Shown here piece after piece: positions 11,801-24,254 of a DNA stretch of 62,000 bases. Source of the DNA: Acanthaster planci. Its lineage: Eukaryota; Echinodermata; Asteroidea; Valvatida; Acanthasteridae. How positions within the stretch are numbered: the first letter of the stretch is position 1; each line of letters starts with the position of its first letter. The position numbers and the translations under genes were made by a program. Below the pieces are notes generated by a model. It was not told the DNA's origin. It worked only from the letters and a program-made list of their open reading frames with translations, and ran no database searches. The stretch is taken from the NCBI RefSeq assembly GCF_001949145.1, contig NW_019091463.1:73305-135304 (forward strand), in the 5' to 3' direction.

Positions 11801-14800
11801 TTGATAAAATGCCACGTTCAAGCCAGTCTGTAAGACAGACCTGGGATATAAACCTTTCAGTCAATTCGGGGATTTGATCTTTCAAGTATAATGAAGAGTG
11901 GATGCACCAATCTATGTCACAAAGTATGAAAAGNNNNNNNNNNNNNNNNNNNNNNNNNNNNNNNNNNNNNNNNNNNNNNNNNNNNNNNNNNNNNNNNNNN
12001 NNNNNNNNNNNNNNNNNNNNNNNNNNNNNNNNNNNNNNNNNNNNNNNNNNNNNNNNNNNNNNNNNNNNNNNNNNNNNNNNNNNNNNNNNNNNNNNNNNNN
12101 NNNNNNNNNNNNNNNNNNNNNNNNNNNNNNNNNNNNNNNNNNNNNNNNNNNNNNNNNNNNNNNNNNNNNNNNNNNNNNNNNNNNNNNNNNNNNNNNNNNN
12201 NNNNNNNTTTGTTTTCCAAAGGCTGCTCAAGTCACAACGATAGTGGGTGGTTGATGCCACGTGTAGACTCTCTGCATTGCATAGTTGTTATATCTCTCAC
12301 CTTGTGGTCTCATGTCTTTGCAGAAAAGTTCATAAGAACTCATTGGTCTTCTTATAGGGGAACCACCGATGAGATCATACATTGTTCCTTTGCCCATCTT
12401 TTTCTCCAGGAAAAGTCTTCGTTTAGATGGGCTTCTTTTCCGATTGGCTGCAGGACTTCCTGTTTCCTGAGTGGCCGTGCTATTTCCAGGAGTCACACTA
12501 GTTAACAAATTGAGAGTGTTCTTCTGGTTGGTAGGGTTTGAGTTTAGAGTGCAATATGTTGTTTTTTGTGACTCAGTGTTTTCTACCCTCTGATTGGCTG
12601 AAAGTTGTTCTGGTCTGATGGTTACCGATGTGTCCTCGTTTGAATTTCTTGGGATAAGAAGTGTAGCAGACTCTAAGTTTTCACTGTCTTTGTGTGTTAG
12701 TCCACTTCCTCTACTCCAATCTTCCAAACTGACCGAGGTAGTCACTGTTTTGACATTTTCAGCAGTGTCCCCTGTCAAGGAAGTATCACTTGTTGCCTTC
12801 TCTGCTTTCTCAGACACATGTTGGTTTACAAACTCATTTTCTGGAGTCTTCACTTCACCTAAATCACAATCTGTTAGAGTTTCATTTAAACCTTCCAAAT
12901 GCAAATCATCATCAAAGATACTGAAGTTCAGTTCAAAATCACTTGGTGCTTGTGAGGCACTTACAGACTGATCACTGGATGCCCTAGGGGGATCAGGGGT
13001 CAAGGGAACATTTGAATCAGTGGATGTTTCTGCAGATTCCTTAGCCTCTTCAGAAGCTTTGCACTCTGGACCATCATGGTCTTGATCCTGATGACTTGGT
13101 CTCCCTAGATTTTTCTGGTGTAATACACCATTTTCTATTTCACAGTCTAATTTCTCCTTACTGCAGGAATCTGTGTTGTCTTCACATACAACATCCTCGT
13201 TACAAAGACTCTTGTCATCAGGGGCTATTGGTTTGGGCATACTGTCTATAGTTTCGATGTTGGGTACGTAATTAACCCGCTCATGTGTGGAGATTTTGGC
13301 GATTGTTCCAGTAGTATGGTCATCTGGTGCTCTTCCATAAACCTCATCAAGTAAATCTGACAGGACCGATAGCATGGATTCCTGCAAATTGAAGGAAACA
13401 TATTGATTTAAGAAGTACACTATGACTACAAAGTTCTATTTCAGCCAAGTGGTAACTTTTTATGTCTGACCCAAATAAAAATTACAAGAAACTACTTTTT
13501 TAGCCTTTCCAAAACACTATGAAAGATTAATATGTTGGGCCAATCAAATGTTTACAACAGATTAGGACACCTACCTTGTTTTGAAGCAAGACTTTTGTTT
13601 TATTTGGTTCAAGGTTCACATCTACTTGATACTGAGGTAGTGTGATGCTCAGAAAAATGATTAAATGACGAACAGATGATGTTTCACGCTTGACTGCTTG
13701 ACAGTATGACTGTTTAACCATCTACAAATTGAATAAAAGAAAATTGAAAACGTTTGAAATTTGATAGTTGCATACTTTTGTATAGCATTGAGTCTAATTA
13801 TAAAATAAAAAGACTGCAATGTGGCATAACAAGAGTGGTAACTTTGTGGCACTTCAAGCGTGTGTATTTTGAATAAATATGTGAATATCAAGAGGGCAAT
13901 CTTTCTATGAAGTAAAGTTTGGCAGCAAGGTTTTTAGCTAGTTTTTACCTTCTCAACTTCCTTGAAGGTGATTGGTCGACCATTGATAGCAATCCAACAT
14001 CTGTCTGGTAAAACTCTTGTTGCTGATTGGTAGTCTGCTGATAGAGTTGGTACAAAGCCTTCTATTCTAATCTGTGATGTGGACACAATCAATTATGCAA
14101 AAACTTAGATATAAAATGTATATATGCAAGTGTGATGTTTGTAAGGTTTGTGCAATGGGTTCCACATTTGTTAATCAATTTAGAAATGAGTGGCTTGGTA
14201 GGCCCCCAAAGTGAGCTACAATCTGATTTCAATTAGAAATGTTACAAATCTTACTTCAGTGTCCTTATCCAACTTCTGCATATATTGCATCTGAGACATC
14301 ACACTAGCTCCCCATGTACTTATCAAAGCTGCCTTGTGATTGGCCACTTTGCATTTCTGCCAGAGGACACTCTTGTTATGACTGATGGAGAAGCGTACAG
14401 CAGGTCGTATGGCTCCATAACTCATGATTAAATCCTCCACTTTCTTCAGCTCATCCCTCTGTCTCTTTGCATTGGTGTAATACTGTTTGCGCACTGGAAC
14501 ATTCTTGAACAAGTGCGTTGCAGTGACAGCAGTCCCTAGTGTAACAAACAAGCAGATAAGAAATCAGAAACTCAGGTATTATCCAGGGAAAGAATCTCAT
14601 CAAGACATCAGCTATCAGAAAACCAAATCATGAATAATAACAAATTTAGTGTATAAGGCAGCTGTTTGTTCGTTTCACGCATTTTGAGAATCATTCACCA
14701 AAACAATACTGAGTAGAGAAGTGTGTTTCACAATGTATAACATAGTACTAAAATGACAAAAAGAAGCTTTCCCACAGTAAAGATAACTCTTCCCAGGGCT

Positions 14801-16034
14801 GTAAAAGTTCTTCAATGGTATCATCAGGAGAGAGTATAAAATAATTTGCAAACCATTTCCTTGATGTGATGGTTTGGATCCAACGATTCCTCCTTCATGA
14901 TCCAACTGATACTGACGTCCAAATTCATCATCTTGTGTCTTTGTTACTATGGTAACCAAAGACACAGCACAGAGTGATCCTAGTGCTTCACCACGGAATC
15001 CATATGTTGCTAAGGATTCTAGATCAGAATGCTGGGATATCTTGGATGTGAAGTGTCGTCTGGCCATGTAAGGAGCATCAGCAGGTTTAATGCCAGTTCC
15101 ATTGTCCCGTACTTCAATCTTATCAAAGCCATAATTTTCCTGCATTAGAAACAATTAGGATGATCAACAGAAACGGGTTAAAAATATCTTCTTTTTTAAT
15201 TGTACAAGTTTTCTGCTTCTGTCAAATACCACAGGTTTGTCAACAATTATAGCATCTACATGTAGTACAGTTATTGTAATGATTTAAAAAATCATTTGAT
15301 TTAAATTGGTGACTTAAATCAGCCATCCCTGTTGAAGATGTTGCGCTGACGAGCATATTCCTGACACACACACTCATACCCAATTCAAGGCGGAAGGACA
15401 AGGCAGAAACACTACGTATCTTGAATTTGTCAGCAGGGCATAAAAGATAAGTGGCCACAAACAAAAGGCTGATAAGTAGGGTACATAAAAAATATGAAGT
15501 TTCCCAGAAATTAGAGGGTCAAATTTTGGACGAGTGAATTTCTAAAGACACTGTGATTCACATAAAGCCAAATAGGATTTTAGTTTATACAGTAGGCCTA
15601 CTGTGATTTGTAGGTATCAAAAACATGTATGTAAATATACACGTACATGTACAAGTATGGTTTGTAATTCTGTCCTGTAAGCAGTTAATGTTTTTGATAC
15701 ATGAATGTAGCAATTCTAGTTGTAAATAAGATTCAGTCAGTTAAATATCACACAGGTAAATTAACAGTTTATGTTTTCTGGTAAACAGCATACACTTAGA
15801 TTTGATTAAGATGTGAAATACATGTACACTATTCCTCTGACGGTCAGGTGCACAGTCAATGTCTGTAAACTTTGCATAAGAGAGAAAACTTACCAATTTG
15901 ACTTCAATATTATCACTTCCTGCATCCAATGAATTTTCAGTGAGTTCTTTGACGACACTTACAACTGAGGTAATGACCTGGGAGCTGGTGATCAGACGAA
16001 TTGTATCTGCTGATAGCTTCTGCATACAGGCCAT
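8856..16034 (-). CDS. PMS1: PMS1, MutL-family mismatch repair protein
   Basis: Fourteen coding exons: 16034-15894, 15139-14854, 14535-14255, 14071-13949, 13721-13575, 13381-12301, 11743-11620, 11412-11313, 11143-10983, 10827-10723, 10384-10295, 9988-9858, 9658-9498 and 9008-8856. The phases close to 1027 residues; human PMS1 is about 930. The N-terminal GHKL ATPase motifs are ENSLDAG, DNGTGI and [10 protein letters not shown]. The transducer region includes [15 protein letters not shown]. Exon 6 encodes an acidic, Ser/Thr-rich linker. A HMG box ([15 protein letters not shown], then [19 protein letters not shown]) spans exons 6-7 at about residues 670-730, which is the PMS1 hallmark. The C-terminal MutL dimerisation domain includes [12 protein letters not shown] and [10 protein letters not shown] see no DQHAxxExxxxE endonuclease motif. 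PMS1 pairs with MLH1 as MutL-beta in the nucleus. The 274-bp assembly gap falls inside intron 6. Exons 2 and 9 use unusual GTTTGC and GTTTGT donors. Confidence 0.95.
11934..12207. other. Assembly gap in PMS1 intron 6
   Basis: A run of N. The flanking PMS1 exons (ending at 12301 and resuming at 11743) join in phase through the HMG box, so no coding sequence needs to be missing here. Confidence 0.95.
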
Positions 16035-16040
16035 TATTAG

Positions 16041-16998
16041 TCATTCTTCCAAAACTGAAAACAAATATACACTTATAAATCAAACCGAGACAAAAAAGCA
16101 TTTAAGAACTAAAATGAATAGATGTGCAGAGCAGTTTAACCTGAAATAATTACAAAACAATTGATAAATGTAACGAAGAAAAAGGTAAGTTTGAAGATTA
16201 AAAACATACTGTGTACTAACCAAACAACTCTTCATGAGGTCAAAATGCCAGGGTTAATACAGCATGATACATATACACATGTATGCAGTGTTCTAGCTAG
16301 GACCATTTTAGTGGCAGGCAAACTTTTGGATTATCAAGTGCTGTAAGGGCAGTGAGTGCTAGCAGAGCTCTCACAGCCCATAGCTGGGTTTTTAGGGGAA
16401 TACCAGAAGGGATTTCCCCCTACATCATCATGAAGGCATGTTTACAATAATGCTTTTGCAATCAGCTGCTGATCTGTGAGAAATATATTTCTTAGGTCTT
16501 TACTCACTTGATTAAAATTGTAAAATAGTGCAAAAGTGCAACTTTGTAAGCCTGAAATATGATCAAATTGGTACATTTTCAGCAATATTTCAATTAATTT
16601 TTTGGAAAATATGTGCTGGGCGGCACAGCCAATTTGAACCCATGAGCTGGGCAGAAATTCGCAGTACCGGGTGGTGCTGCCCAGCACCATCCACCATGGC
16701 TAGAATGTTGATGATATGTAAATTAAATTCATTCTCTGTTAATTTATGATATCCTCAAGGTTAAATTTAAAGGAAGGTGTGAAACAGAATAGCTACTTAA
16801 AAGTACTGATGACCTGACTCAGTGACATTTGCAAAGAGGGGTACCATGGAAATGGAAAATTGTACAGTACACTACAATTTAGTACTATTAAATTGTACTG
16901 TACCATCAGTCAAACATTATTAGTAATAGTAACGTGATTCACATACCTGCGAGTACATCTACAACAGCAGGTACACTGTCTGGCAATACCTGTGACAT
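16041..16998 (-). CDS. Probable spliced upstream ORF in the PMS1 leader (21 aa)
   Basis: An ATG at 16998 opens a frame (MSQVLPDSVPAVVDVLA) that ends at a strong donor, CAG|GTATGT, at 16947. The PMS1 coding exon has an acceptor (TTTGTTTTCAG) placing its exon start at 16054. Joining the two gives four more codons (VLEE) and a TGA at 16043-16041, six bases upstream of the PMS1 ATG. The short peptide could lower or condition PMS1 translation. The segments and splice sites are read directly; expression and function are inferred. The exon could instead be purely untranslated. Confidence 0.45.
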
Positions 16999-19111
16999 TT
17001 TTATCTTGGGACCTATGAAACTTGCCAAAGTTACAGAAATTTCTAATTTCTCAGTCAGTCAGTACAATCGCTCAATCTTTGCGTGATAAGTCAATCTCAT
17101 TTGCACGAATACATGTAACTGATAATTCCACTATCACTCAGCCAATCTCATTATCTTTTAATTCACAAGACTGTTTTGAAAGGGGAAGTAAAGTTGAAAA
17201 TACTAAAGACCTGACCCAAACGTGCCGTGCAATCATGCCCAACAATAGCACAATCAGTGAAGTCTCCCTCCACAGGTGAGACAATGCAGAACACATTCAA
17301 TGTCATTTAGTCAAAAGTTCTGCTTAAAATGGCTGGGCGCAGTACAGTTTTATGCTCTGAGTCTGACGTTGTTAAAAAGTCTGCCAAGTAGGCGTAACAA
17401 AAGAATTCCATATGCCACTTGACACCCTGGGAGGCCCATGTCTGTGAGAGTAGACTGGTCTACAAAATTTGAAGTGTATTCAGAGATGATGCCTCCATAT
17501 TTTCACAGCTAAATTGGCTTTTTAGGACTTTTTATTGCATTCAGAATACACTGTAGGTCACTGCAGGGAAAAACTAGTGGCATCCGTACATGGAATTCTT
17601 TCCTAAGTAGGCTAGGGCCTAGGCCTAAATGAAACAAAATGACGATTTGTGTGTAAGAGACAAATGAAAAATACACATCATAATTTTCGCACCACAGACA
17701 TGACAGGCAATCATGATTAGGCCTAAGCTCAATTGGGCTGAATAATGTTACAACAGGGTTAAGTCAGCCTTTAAATTTTATCATTAAAATTAACCCCGTC
17801 AAAGCTTTTAACTGTAGCCCCGCCCCCTTAAATAGGCCCGAGGCATGCTAATGTTAGCCTAGGCTAGGCCTAAGGCTAAGTAAATTTTGTAAAAAGTTAA
17901 ACCAAGGTCAAATTTTCCAGTTTAAACTCGATCCATCTTTTGTGCCTTACCACAATTTCAGTCCACGGAAGATGTAAGCATTTAAACACCAGAAGTAACG
18001 TTGGTTTTGGACACGAAGCTGTACATGCAAAGAGATATGTAATGTAGGCTTACTTTGTGAGAATGCTCTGGATAATAAATGAAACGAGTGTTTTTGATGA
18101 TTTAGCCATAGACATTAGTAACGTAAGTTACACGGATACTTATTTACAATGATTTATGTCTGTGGATTCAGCTGGCCAGCATGCAGTAATCTTAAAGCTT
18201 AAAAGAGCGCCCTCCGTGTTGCCACTAAAAACATCCCCTTGACCCATCTTTTATTTTACGCCTGTGCTCAGCGCTCTTGACCAGCTATTTATTCATTGGT
18301 TAAATTGATTGGCTGGTGGGATATTTTCTATGTGCAGTTTCCTTCGTTTGGGTGTTGGGAAGTATTCAAAATTAATACATTTTCTTACAAATAAAATTTA
18401 TTATTCTTTGTCATATATTTGTACACAACCAAATTTAATCTTCTTTGTTGTTTTATACTGAGATTTTATTTATAACGGTAAAATGCAAATATGTGTAATC
18501 CAATTGTTAAACAGCTTACTTCACATGTATCACAATTGTGGTCAACTTGTAGTCTGGTGCTCTATTGTCATTACATCAATGCACAAAAAACTATAGACTT
18601 CGCCCGATAATGAAACAGGGTATACTTCAGATCGAGTGATGGTATGTGTGACGTTCCAACGAAACAGAGACAGAAGGTATTCATCAAAACGTCACTTTTC
18701 TGTGATATTCAACAGTTTTAACTGAGGTTTGTTAATTGCTTCGAATATTTGAAATTTTTTTTGGGGAATGGTGCCGCTGACTATTTTTCTCAGTACGTTA
18801 CACGTAGGCAATTCGTACTCGTAGTCTTTGAATGATGGAACGATGGAGCCTAGTCTTGCATGTCTTACTCATACTTATGTCTTAGTCATGTTACTTTGTT
18901 AGTCACAGATTTTTTTTTAGACATGTAAGAGGCTTTGCCAACAGATTCACATTCAGACATTCTCGCGGACATGGCGGCTGGAGGTTGTTCCATTAATTGC
19001 ACTCACGTCTGGGCAAAGGGCAATTCTCTGTTCACTTGTAAGTCATACCGCGCCGGTATGACAGGGAATTTACAGGCGATCTTTGATCTTGTATCCTCTC
19101 CTTCCTCCATG
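16999..19111. promoter_or_regulatory. PMS1/ORMDL divergent intergenic region, PMS1-proximal part
   Basis: This stretch lies between the probable PMS1 leader exon and a fold-back element. It is expected to hold the start sites of PMS1 and perhaps noncoding 5' exons of ORMDL, whose first coding exon is preceded by a possible acceptor near 20228. TAGGCCTA-type motifs cluster at 17600-17880. A copy of the recurrent motif (TCCTTCCTCCATGG) is at 19099-19112. No coding exon is recognised. Confidence 0.45.
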
Positions 19112-19959
19112 GAGGGAACTTCGTGTAGACCCGTAAACAGGGCCCGACGAATACTCCTCTGTCGTAAACTGGGCCCTGTTCTGATTAATAGGGATTTCTT
19201 TCGAAAAGTTATCCGGGATATCCAGGGGAATAACTAAACATTCGCTTGATTTTATGAGCTGAAATTGCACCGATATGTTCCCTGGGCCTACTTACAGTGT
19301 AAACCATCCACTAGGTTGTTAATTGTAGAAAACTCGCCTTTCCTCATCAGAGGAAAAAATGTTGCCTTTTTTTCCATTTTCCCACTCTAGATGAAGTTTG
19401 TCCCACTTCACTTGTACAAAAGCGACGGCTGTTTCGTCACTTTCCTGTCATGTTACAGAGAGCAAGCCGCGCTACCAATGATTTGCCGCAAACAGTGTAT
19501 GACTGGACAGGGAACCAGCCAAGGGCGTTGCTTATTAGCTGCAACACAAAACAACTGTAATTTTCTACGAGTACTTAGATCGACAGGTACTCTCGCAGAT
19601 CTGAAGGTGCTGAACTCATACATGTAGGTGCTGAAGTCTGGGTGCAAACTAGACAGGCTCTCGTATAGGGTACCACATAACCATACAAAGGAGTTTGTGT
19701 TATGTAAAAGTCAGGCGAAAATTTGTACAGAGTGGAAAAATGGCAAAAAAGGCAACATTTTTTCCTCCAAACAAGGAAAAGGCGAGTTTTCTACAATTGG
19801 CAACCTACTAAATTTTTTACAGCATAAGTAGTGAACATACCGGTGCCCCCAGATGTCCTGGATAAAGTTTTAAAAAGAAATCCCTATTAATCGGGACAGG
19901 GCCCAATATATGACGGAGGAGTATTCGTTGGGCCCTGTTTACCGGTCTCAGAGGGAACT
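19112..19959. mobile_element. Fold-back transposon with long inverted arms
   Basis: Left arm 19127-19227 pairs with right arm 19852-19947 in inverted orientation. Shared blocks are GTAAACAGGGCCC, CGAATACTCCT and GATTAATAGGGATTTCTTT. Inner blocks 19268-19389 and 19729-19845 also pair (GTAGAAAACTCGCC is in both), leaving a loop of roughly 300 bp. The element is bracketed by a perfect 9-bp direct repeat, GAGGGAACT (19112-19120 and 19951-19959), a likely target-site duplication. No transposase ORF is seen, so it is non-autonomous. A 9-bp duplication with long arms suggests a MULE-like origin. That assignment is tentative. Confidence 0.75.
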
Positions 19960-20310
19960 AGCCTAAATTGTAAGAAGTTCATTTGGCATGTTTACAAATA
20001 ACTGTACATTGTCTGACTGTGGCACATTTTAGCTTTATTACAAGTACATGTAGTATGTTATGTCGCTCAGTAAGTCATATTTATAGTCTTCTGCATCATT
20101 CATGTTATAATACCACATTGTTGTCCCAAGAGAACACTATAAATAAAATACGGTAGTCCTTCCAGTTGTCAATGTTGGACTGAAACCAACATTTTTGTAT
20201 TAACTTTTATTTTCATCACTTGTATGTAGATTTCGTTCTTCACTTTTTTTGGAGGATCCAGGCGAAAGAAAATCGCAATTGACCTGAAGACGAGTCACAA
20301 AATATAAGCC

Positions 20311-21457
20311 ATGAAGATGAAAATATCTGAGCAGTCTTCTGAGCCCAGCACAGTTACCAATGGAGTGATTGAGTCCAACATGACGCCCTTTCATTCATGG
20401 TTGGGTAGCCGTGGCATGTGGATTTCATATTTGATTGGAACCTATGCACTGCATTTGTTCTTTCTCAGCTTACCATTCTTGAATGTAGCAATGGTGTGGA
20501 CACTTACAACGGTCACACACAGCCTGGTCAGTAGAATTGGTTTTGAAAAAAAAAACAACCATACATAACTGTTTTGTAGTGTTATGAATCGCACTTAATA
20601 TTGGTTTAAAATGGGTTGCAATTCCAGCTGGTGTTGAAAGTCAACAAAAGAAAATGCAGTTTTAATTGTACATGTACTGTACATGTATGTACATATCTGA
20701 TACCTTAGATGAATTCAAGTTATGAGTTGGAACTAAGTACATGTAGTACACATGTAATAATTTGATTAAATTGGAGCTATTTATTTTCACACACACAGCT
20801 GATGTACCTCCTGTTTCACTACATCAAAGGATCAATATGGTCAGATTCTCAGCAAACAGAACGTTATTTAACACAGTGGGAGCAGATTGACAATGGAGAC
20901 CAGTTTACAACCACCAGAAAATTCCTCACAGTCGTTCCCATTGTCATGTAAGTCATTAACTCTAACAGTCCTCAGTTGTCCAACCTACCCTTGGGGGTTG
21001 GCATAAACCGCTACGTGTACAAATCACACAGCATCACCCAGGAAGCTGCTTTTTGATCGTACTGTTCTCATCAAGGAAACGAGGTCTTTTTCTAGCCAAT
21101 AGACATTGTCTAAATCAAAATGGAAGAATATGTTGTTCTGAACATGCTGCTGTGTTAGTTTTTATAAGTGGGAGCTGTATTTTTACAGAATGTAGTTTGT
21201 TTTAATTTGCATATGATTTCGCAATTTAAGCACGTCATCCTCAGCAACTACTTTGAAAATTTAGAATTACATTGGTTATGAATGTAACCATTCATTTTTG
21301 TTTTATGACTATTTTGAACAGGTTTTTCTTGGCCAGCTTTTACACCAAGTATCAACCAACACACTTCCTTGTTAATGGCATCTTTACGCTGATCATTGTG
21401 CTACCCAAGTTGCCCATGTTCCACGGTGTAAGAATATTCAACATCAATAAATATTAA
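20311..21457 (+). CDS. ORMDL: ORMDL family regulator of serine palmitoyltransferase
   Basis: Three coding exons: 20311-20526, 20799-20947 and 21322-21457. They join in frame to 166 residues; family members are about 153, and the extra residues are at the N-terminus. Family landmarks are NSRGMW-like [51 protein letters not shown] and the C-terminal [11 protein letters not shown]. The protein is a small ER membrane protein with about four hydrophobic segments. ORMDL proteins bind and restrain serine palmitoyltransferase, setting sphingolipid synthesis. The start is the ATG at 20311; a second ATG lies three codons downstream. Exon 1 ends at an atypical GTCAGT donor. The gene is divergent from PMS1, as in human, where ORMDL1 and PMS1 are adjacent. 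Which vertebrate paralogue is closest cannot be judged here. Confidence 0.95.
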
Positions 21458-24254
21458 TCCCCATCCAGTGTGTAAGGATGGTGTTACTTATGAATGTCAA
21501 AGGTCAGTCTTGACAGATGGTAGCACATCTCTCATGACAGCTGTCTTACTGCCACCTGTGTATTTCAAACATTTTGAGGATGGCTGCTGTACTAGTAACC
21601 AAACTGGAGGGAAACCATTAATTTTAGTTGAAAGGGTTGGGCTGTGATATTCTTTAGTTTCACTTAGCACATTACCTGACAGCTGCGAAATTCATCCAAG
21701 GTGGTTTTGCTACTCTCAACTGCTAGGAATGAAAACATTTAAGACTGAAAACAGACATTTTCCCTTTGTAAAAGAAATCCTAGGGGATATACATATTCTC
21801 TTGTAAGAAACATGAATTAAGTGCATATTTTCCCTGATTTTTTTTCAATTTGAATAATGCAGTGTACAGGGTACATGTACCTCAAATTTCTAAAATCATA
21901 ATTTTAATGTTCACTCTCTCTGATTTGACGTTATGGTAGATTATTCAGTACAAGTAAAAATAACTTATTTCTAAACGTCATATACAGGATGTACATGTAT
22001 GTAGGTACAGTGGATACATGTAAAGTGAAGATTTTGAAAGTTAATTTCCAAAGAATTTTCAAAATGGGTATTTTTGATGTGAATACTTATTGGCTGATTT
22101 TTCTTATTTTGGGAAAGACGTACTTTTTTCTAACTTTTTGTTTTTCATTTCATTTGAATATTGTATGAGTTCATTTAGTTTGTAAATCTGTGTATGTGTT
22201 TGTCTTACTAAAACTAAATTGACTGCAACCCGCTAACCGTACATGTATACTAATAATATGTAGGTGTTATACCCCAGGGGACATGTCTGCTAAACAGTGT
22301 GCGGGCGCATTGTTATCAGCAGAGCATGAAATTACCTAGAAAGTGGACAAAGTTTTGCCAAAACTGTTGGTCAGTACACATTCAACGACTACTTTTATTC
22401 CGCATCAACGTTTGAGCTTGATTTTGACATTCACTTTAATTGCAACAGGTGTAACAGTCTAATCTTACCCTATACATGTATGATACTTAATCTTGAGATA
22501 AACGTTTGCAGTTTTGAAGACTCCATTAGTAGAGAACCACTCATTTCAGTTTGACATGTTTGTTTCAATATGTTCCCTCCCCTAGCTTAATATGGTTTAG
22601 AAAGTTAGACTAATTGATAAGTATGTTTCTCCATTGTTTACATGTATAGAAAGTTTGCTCTTATGGTAACATTAAGTTGGGGTCCGAGTAAGGTTGCATG
22701 CATTCTTTTATCAACTTAATTGTATTTTTGTTGTGTACTTTTAGGATTTAATGGAAATGCAAGCAATGCAAATTTACATTGTACAAATTTTTCTTGACAG
22801 AAAAGGTAGACAGAGTTACAGAAAAGAAATATTTGTGCTATGTGTATGAGATACAGTGCATAGAACCTGTGCATAGAGCATTCCAGACCTTTGCTAGAGT
22901 TTCTTTCCTCAAATGCACCAACATGTTAAAGAAAGAATCTGTCAGCAGTACGCCCATCAAACCTTGAGATGTACATTGTATCTTGGTGAGACTAACAGGC
23001 TCTGTAACTTTGTTTGTCTTTGCAAATGATGAAATTAACCTAACTAATGTTTGAAATTAATAAATTACTGCTTAATATATGTGGTTGAAAACATTGCTTT
23101 TATCCTTCCAAAGTGCATGAAAAAACTCAGTACATTCAAAAGTTAGTCCAGTGTGCACTGCCCTTTATTGACCTTGTCTGTTCTTTCATGCATCAAAGTG
23201 TGTTATTGGGTATATTTATTCAAATTAAGAATCTGAATGCATTCTGAAGCTTTATTTCTGGATTTCAAATCGATGGTTTATCTTGCACAAAGCAGAAGTT
23301 TTCCTTATGTAACTTGTTTTCTTTCAAAAGAAAGGTTGAATTTTGAAAAATTTAAATTCAGTATCCTGGTCTACATAAGGTGTGCTGATATTTGTACCTT
23401 ACCTCAGTTTCAACAAAAAAATGAATGACTCACATTTCTATACACACATCTACTAAAAGAACCTCTTGAAACCTCCAAAGTATTTGTTTACAGCAGTGGT
23501 ATGCATATCCTTTTTTTTTTTTCTGGAGTAGGCCTACATAAATTTCTAAAGGGTCAATAAACCATCTTTATACCGGTACATGTACCATAGATACCATATC
23601 TGTGTTATTTCTCTGTAGCAGGCGGCAGTGAACATACATGTACATTGTTCACATAATTATGTATGCAATAAATGTACATTTTAACTTAAGTTCTCATGTG
23701 GGGCCTTTTCAATTTCATATTCAATTCTTAATTGGCTTGTGTCAGCAAGCACTACAGATGTCTTGAGAGATCATGATACAGCTTTCAGGAACTCCTCACT
23801 CTTCAAAATGATGATTAACTGAATAAACTGATATAGCAACCAGGGCAGATTGGGGGGAGGTAATGGAGGCCATGCCCACCCCCTACAAAAAAACAATTGA
23901 AGGAGGCGTCCACTTCATTTCCAAAAGCATTATAAACCACCAAACTAGCCTCACTAAGCTCTCAAAAAGGGTAACATGAAAACTTGTTAACCTGTTTGCC
24001 CACCATAAAACAAGTTCCCCCTCCAAATAAAATTGTTCTTGATCCTTTGTCCCTCAGTTTGGAATCAGTTGTGGGTCCTGCAATATGCGGACATGTTTTA
24101 AATTAGACACTTGAGAGTTAACGAAATTCACTTTCAGCAACCAAAACAAAAATGTTTCCCATTTGTTTTCCATGATCCATAGACTAACAGGTGAAATTTT
24201 AACTGATGAAAAGTGATTACCCAGGTAAGGGGGCAACCAAGATCAACAGGGCCG
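21458..24254. other. Convergent ORMDL/PHOSPHO 3' region
   Basis: AT-rich sequence between the two stop codons, with several AATAAA-type signals on the plus strand (for example near 23059, 23553 and 23667) and TACATG-type simple motifs. A 62-codon frame at 22779-22967 follows an acceptor-like TTTTTCTTGACAG, but it matches no family I recognise and was not called. Confidence 0.6.

Noticed and set aside
11787-12260. Long open frames crossing the N run
   Set aside because: The openness comes from the gap itself; the surrounding sequence is PMS1 intron 6.
12594-12971. 125-codon plus-strand frame opposite PMS1 exon 6
   Set aside because: It is the antisense of a large real exon, with no independent evidence.
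16613-16687. Small inverted repeat (GTGCTGGGCGGCAC against GTGCTGCCCAGCAC)
   Set aside because: Short arms with one mismatch and no target duplication; too little to call an element.
22779-22967. 62-codon frame after an acceptor-like site downstream of ORMDL
   Set aside because: It could be an alternative last exon, but ORMDL ends with its conserved C-terminus at 21457 and the peptide matches nothing I recognise.
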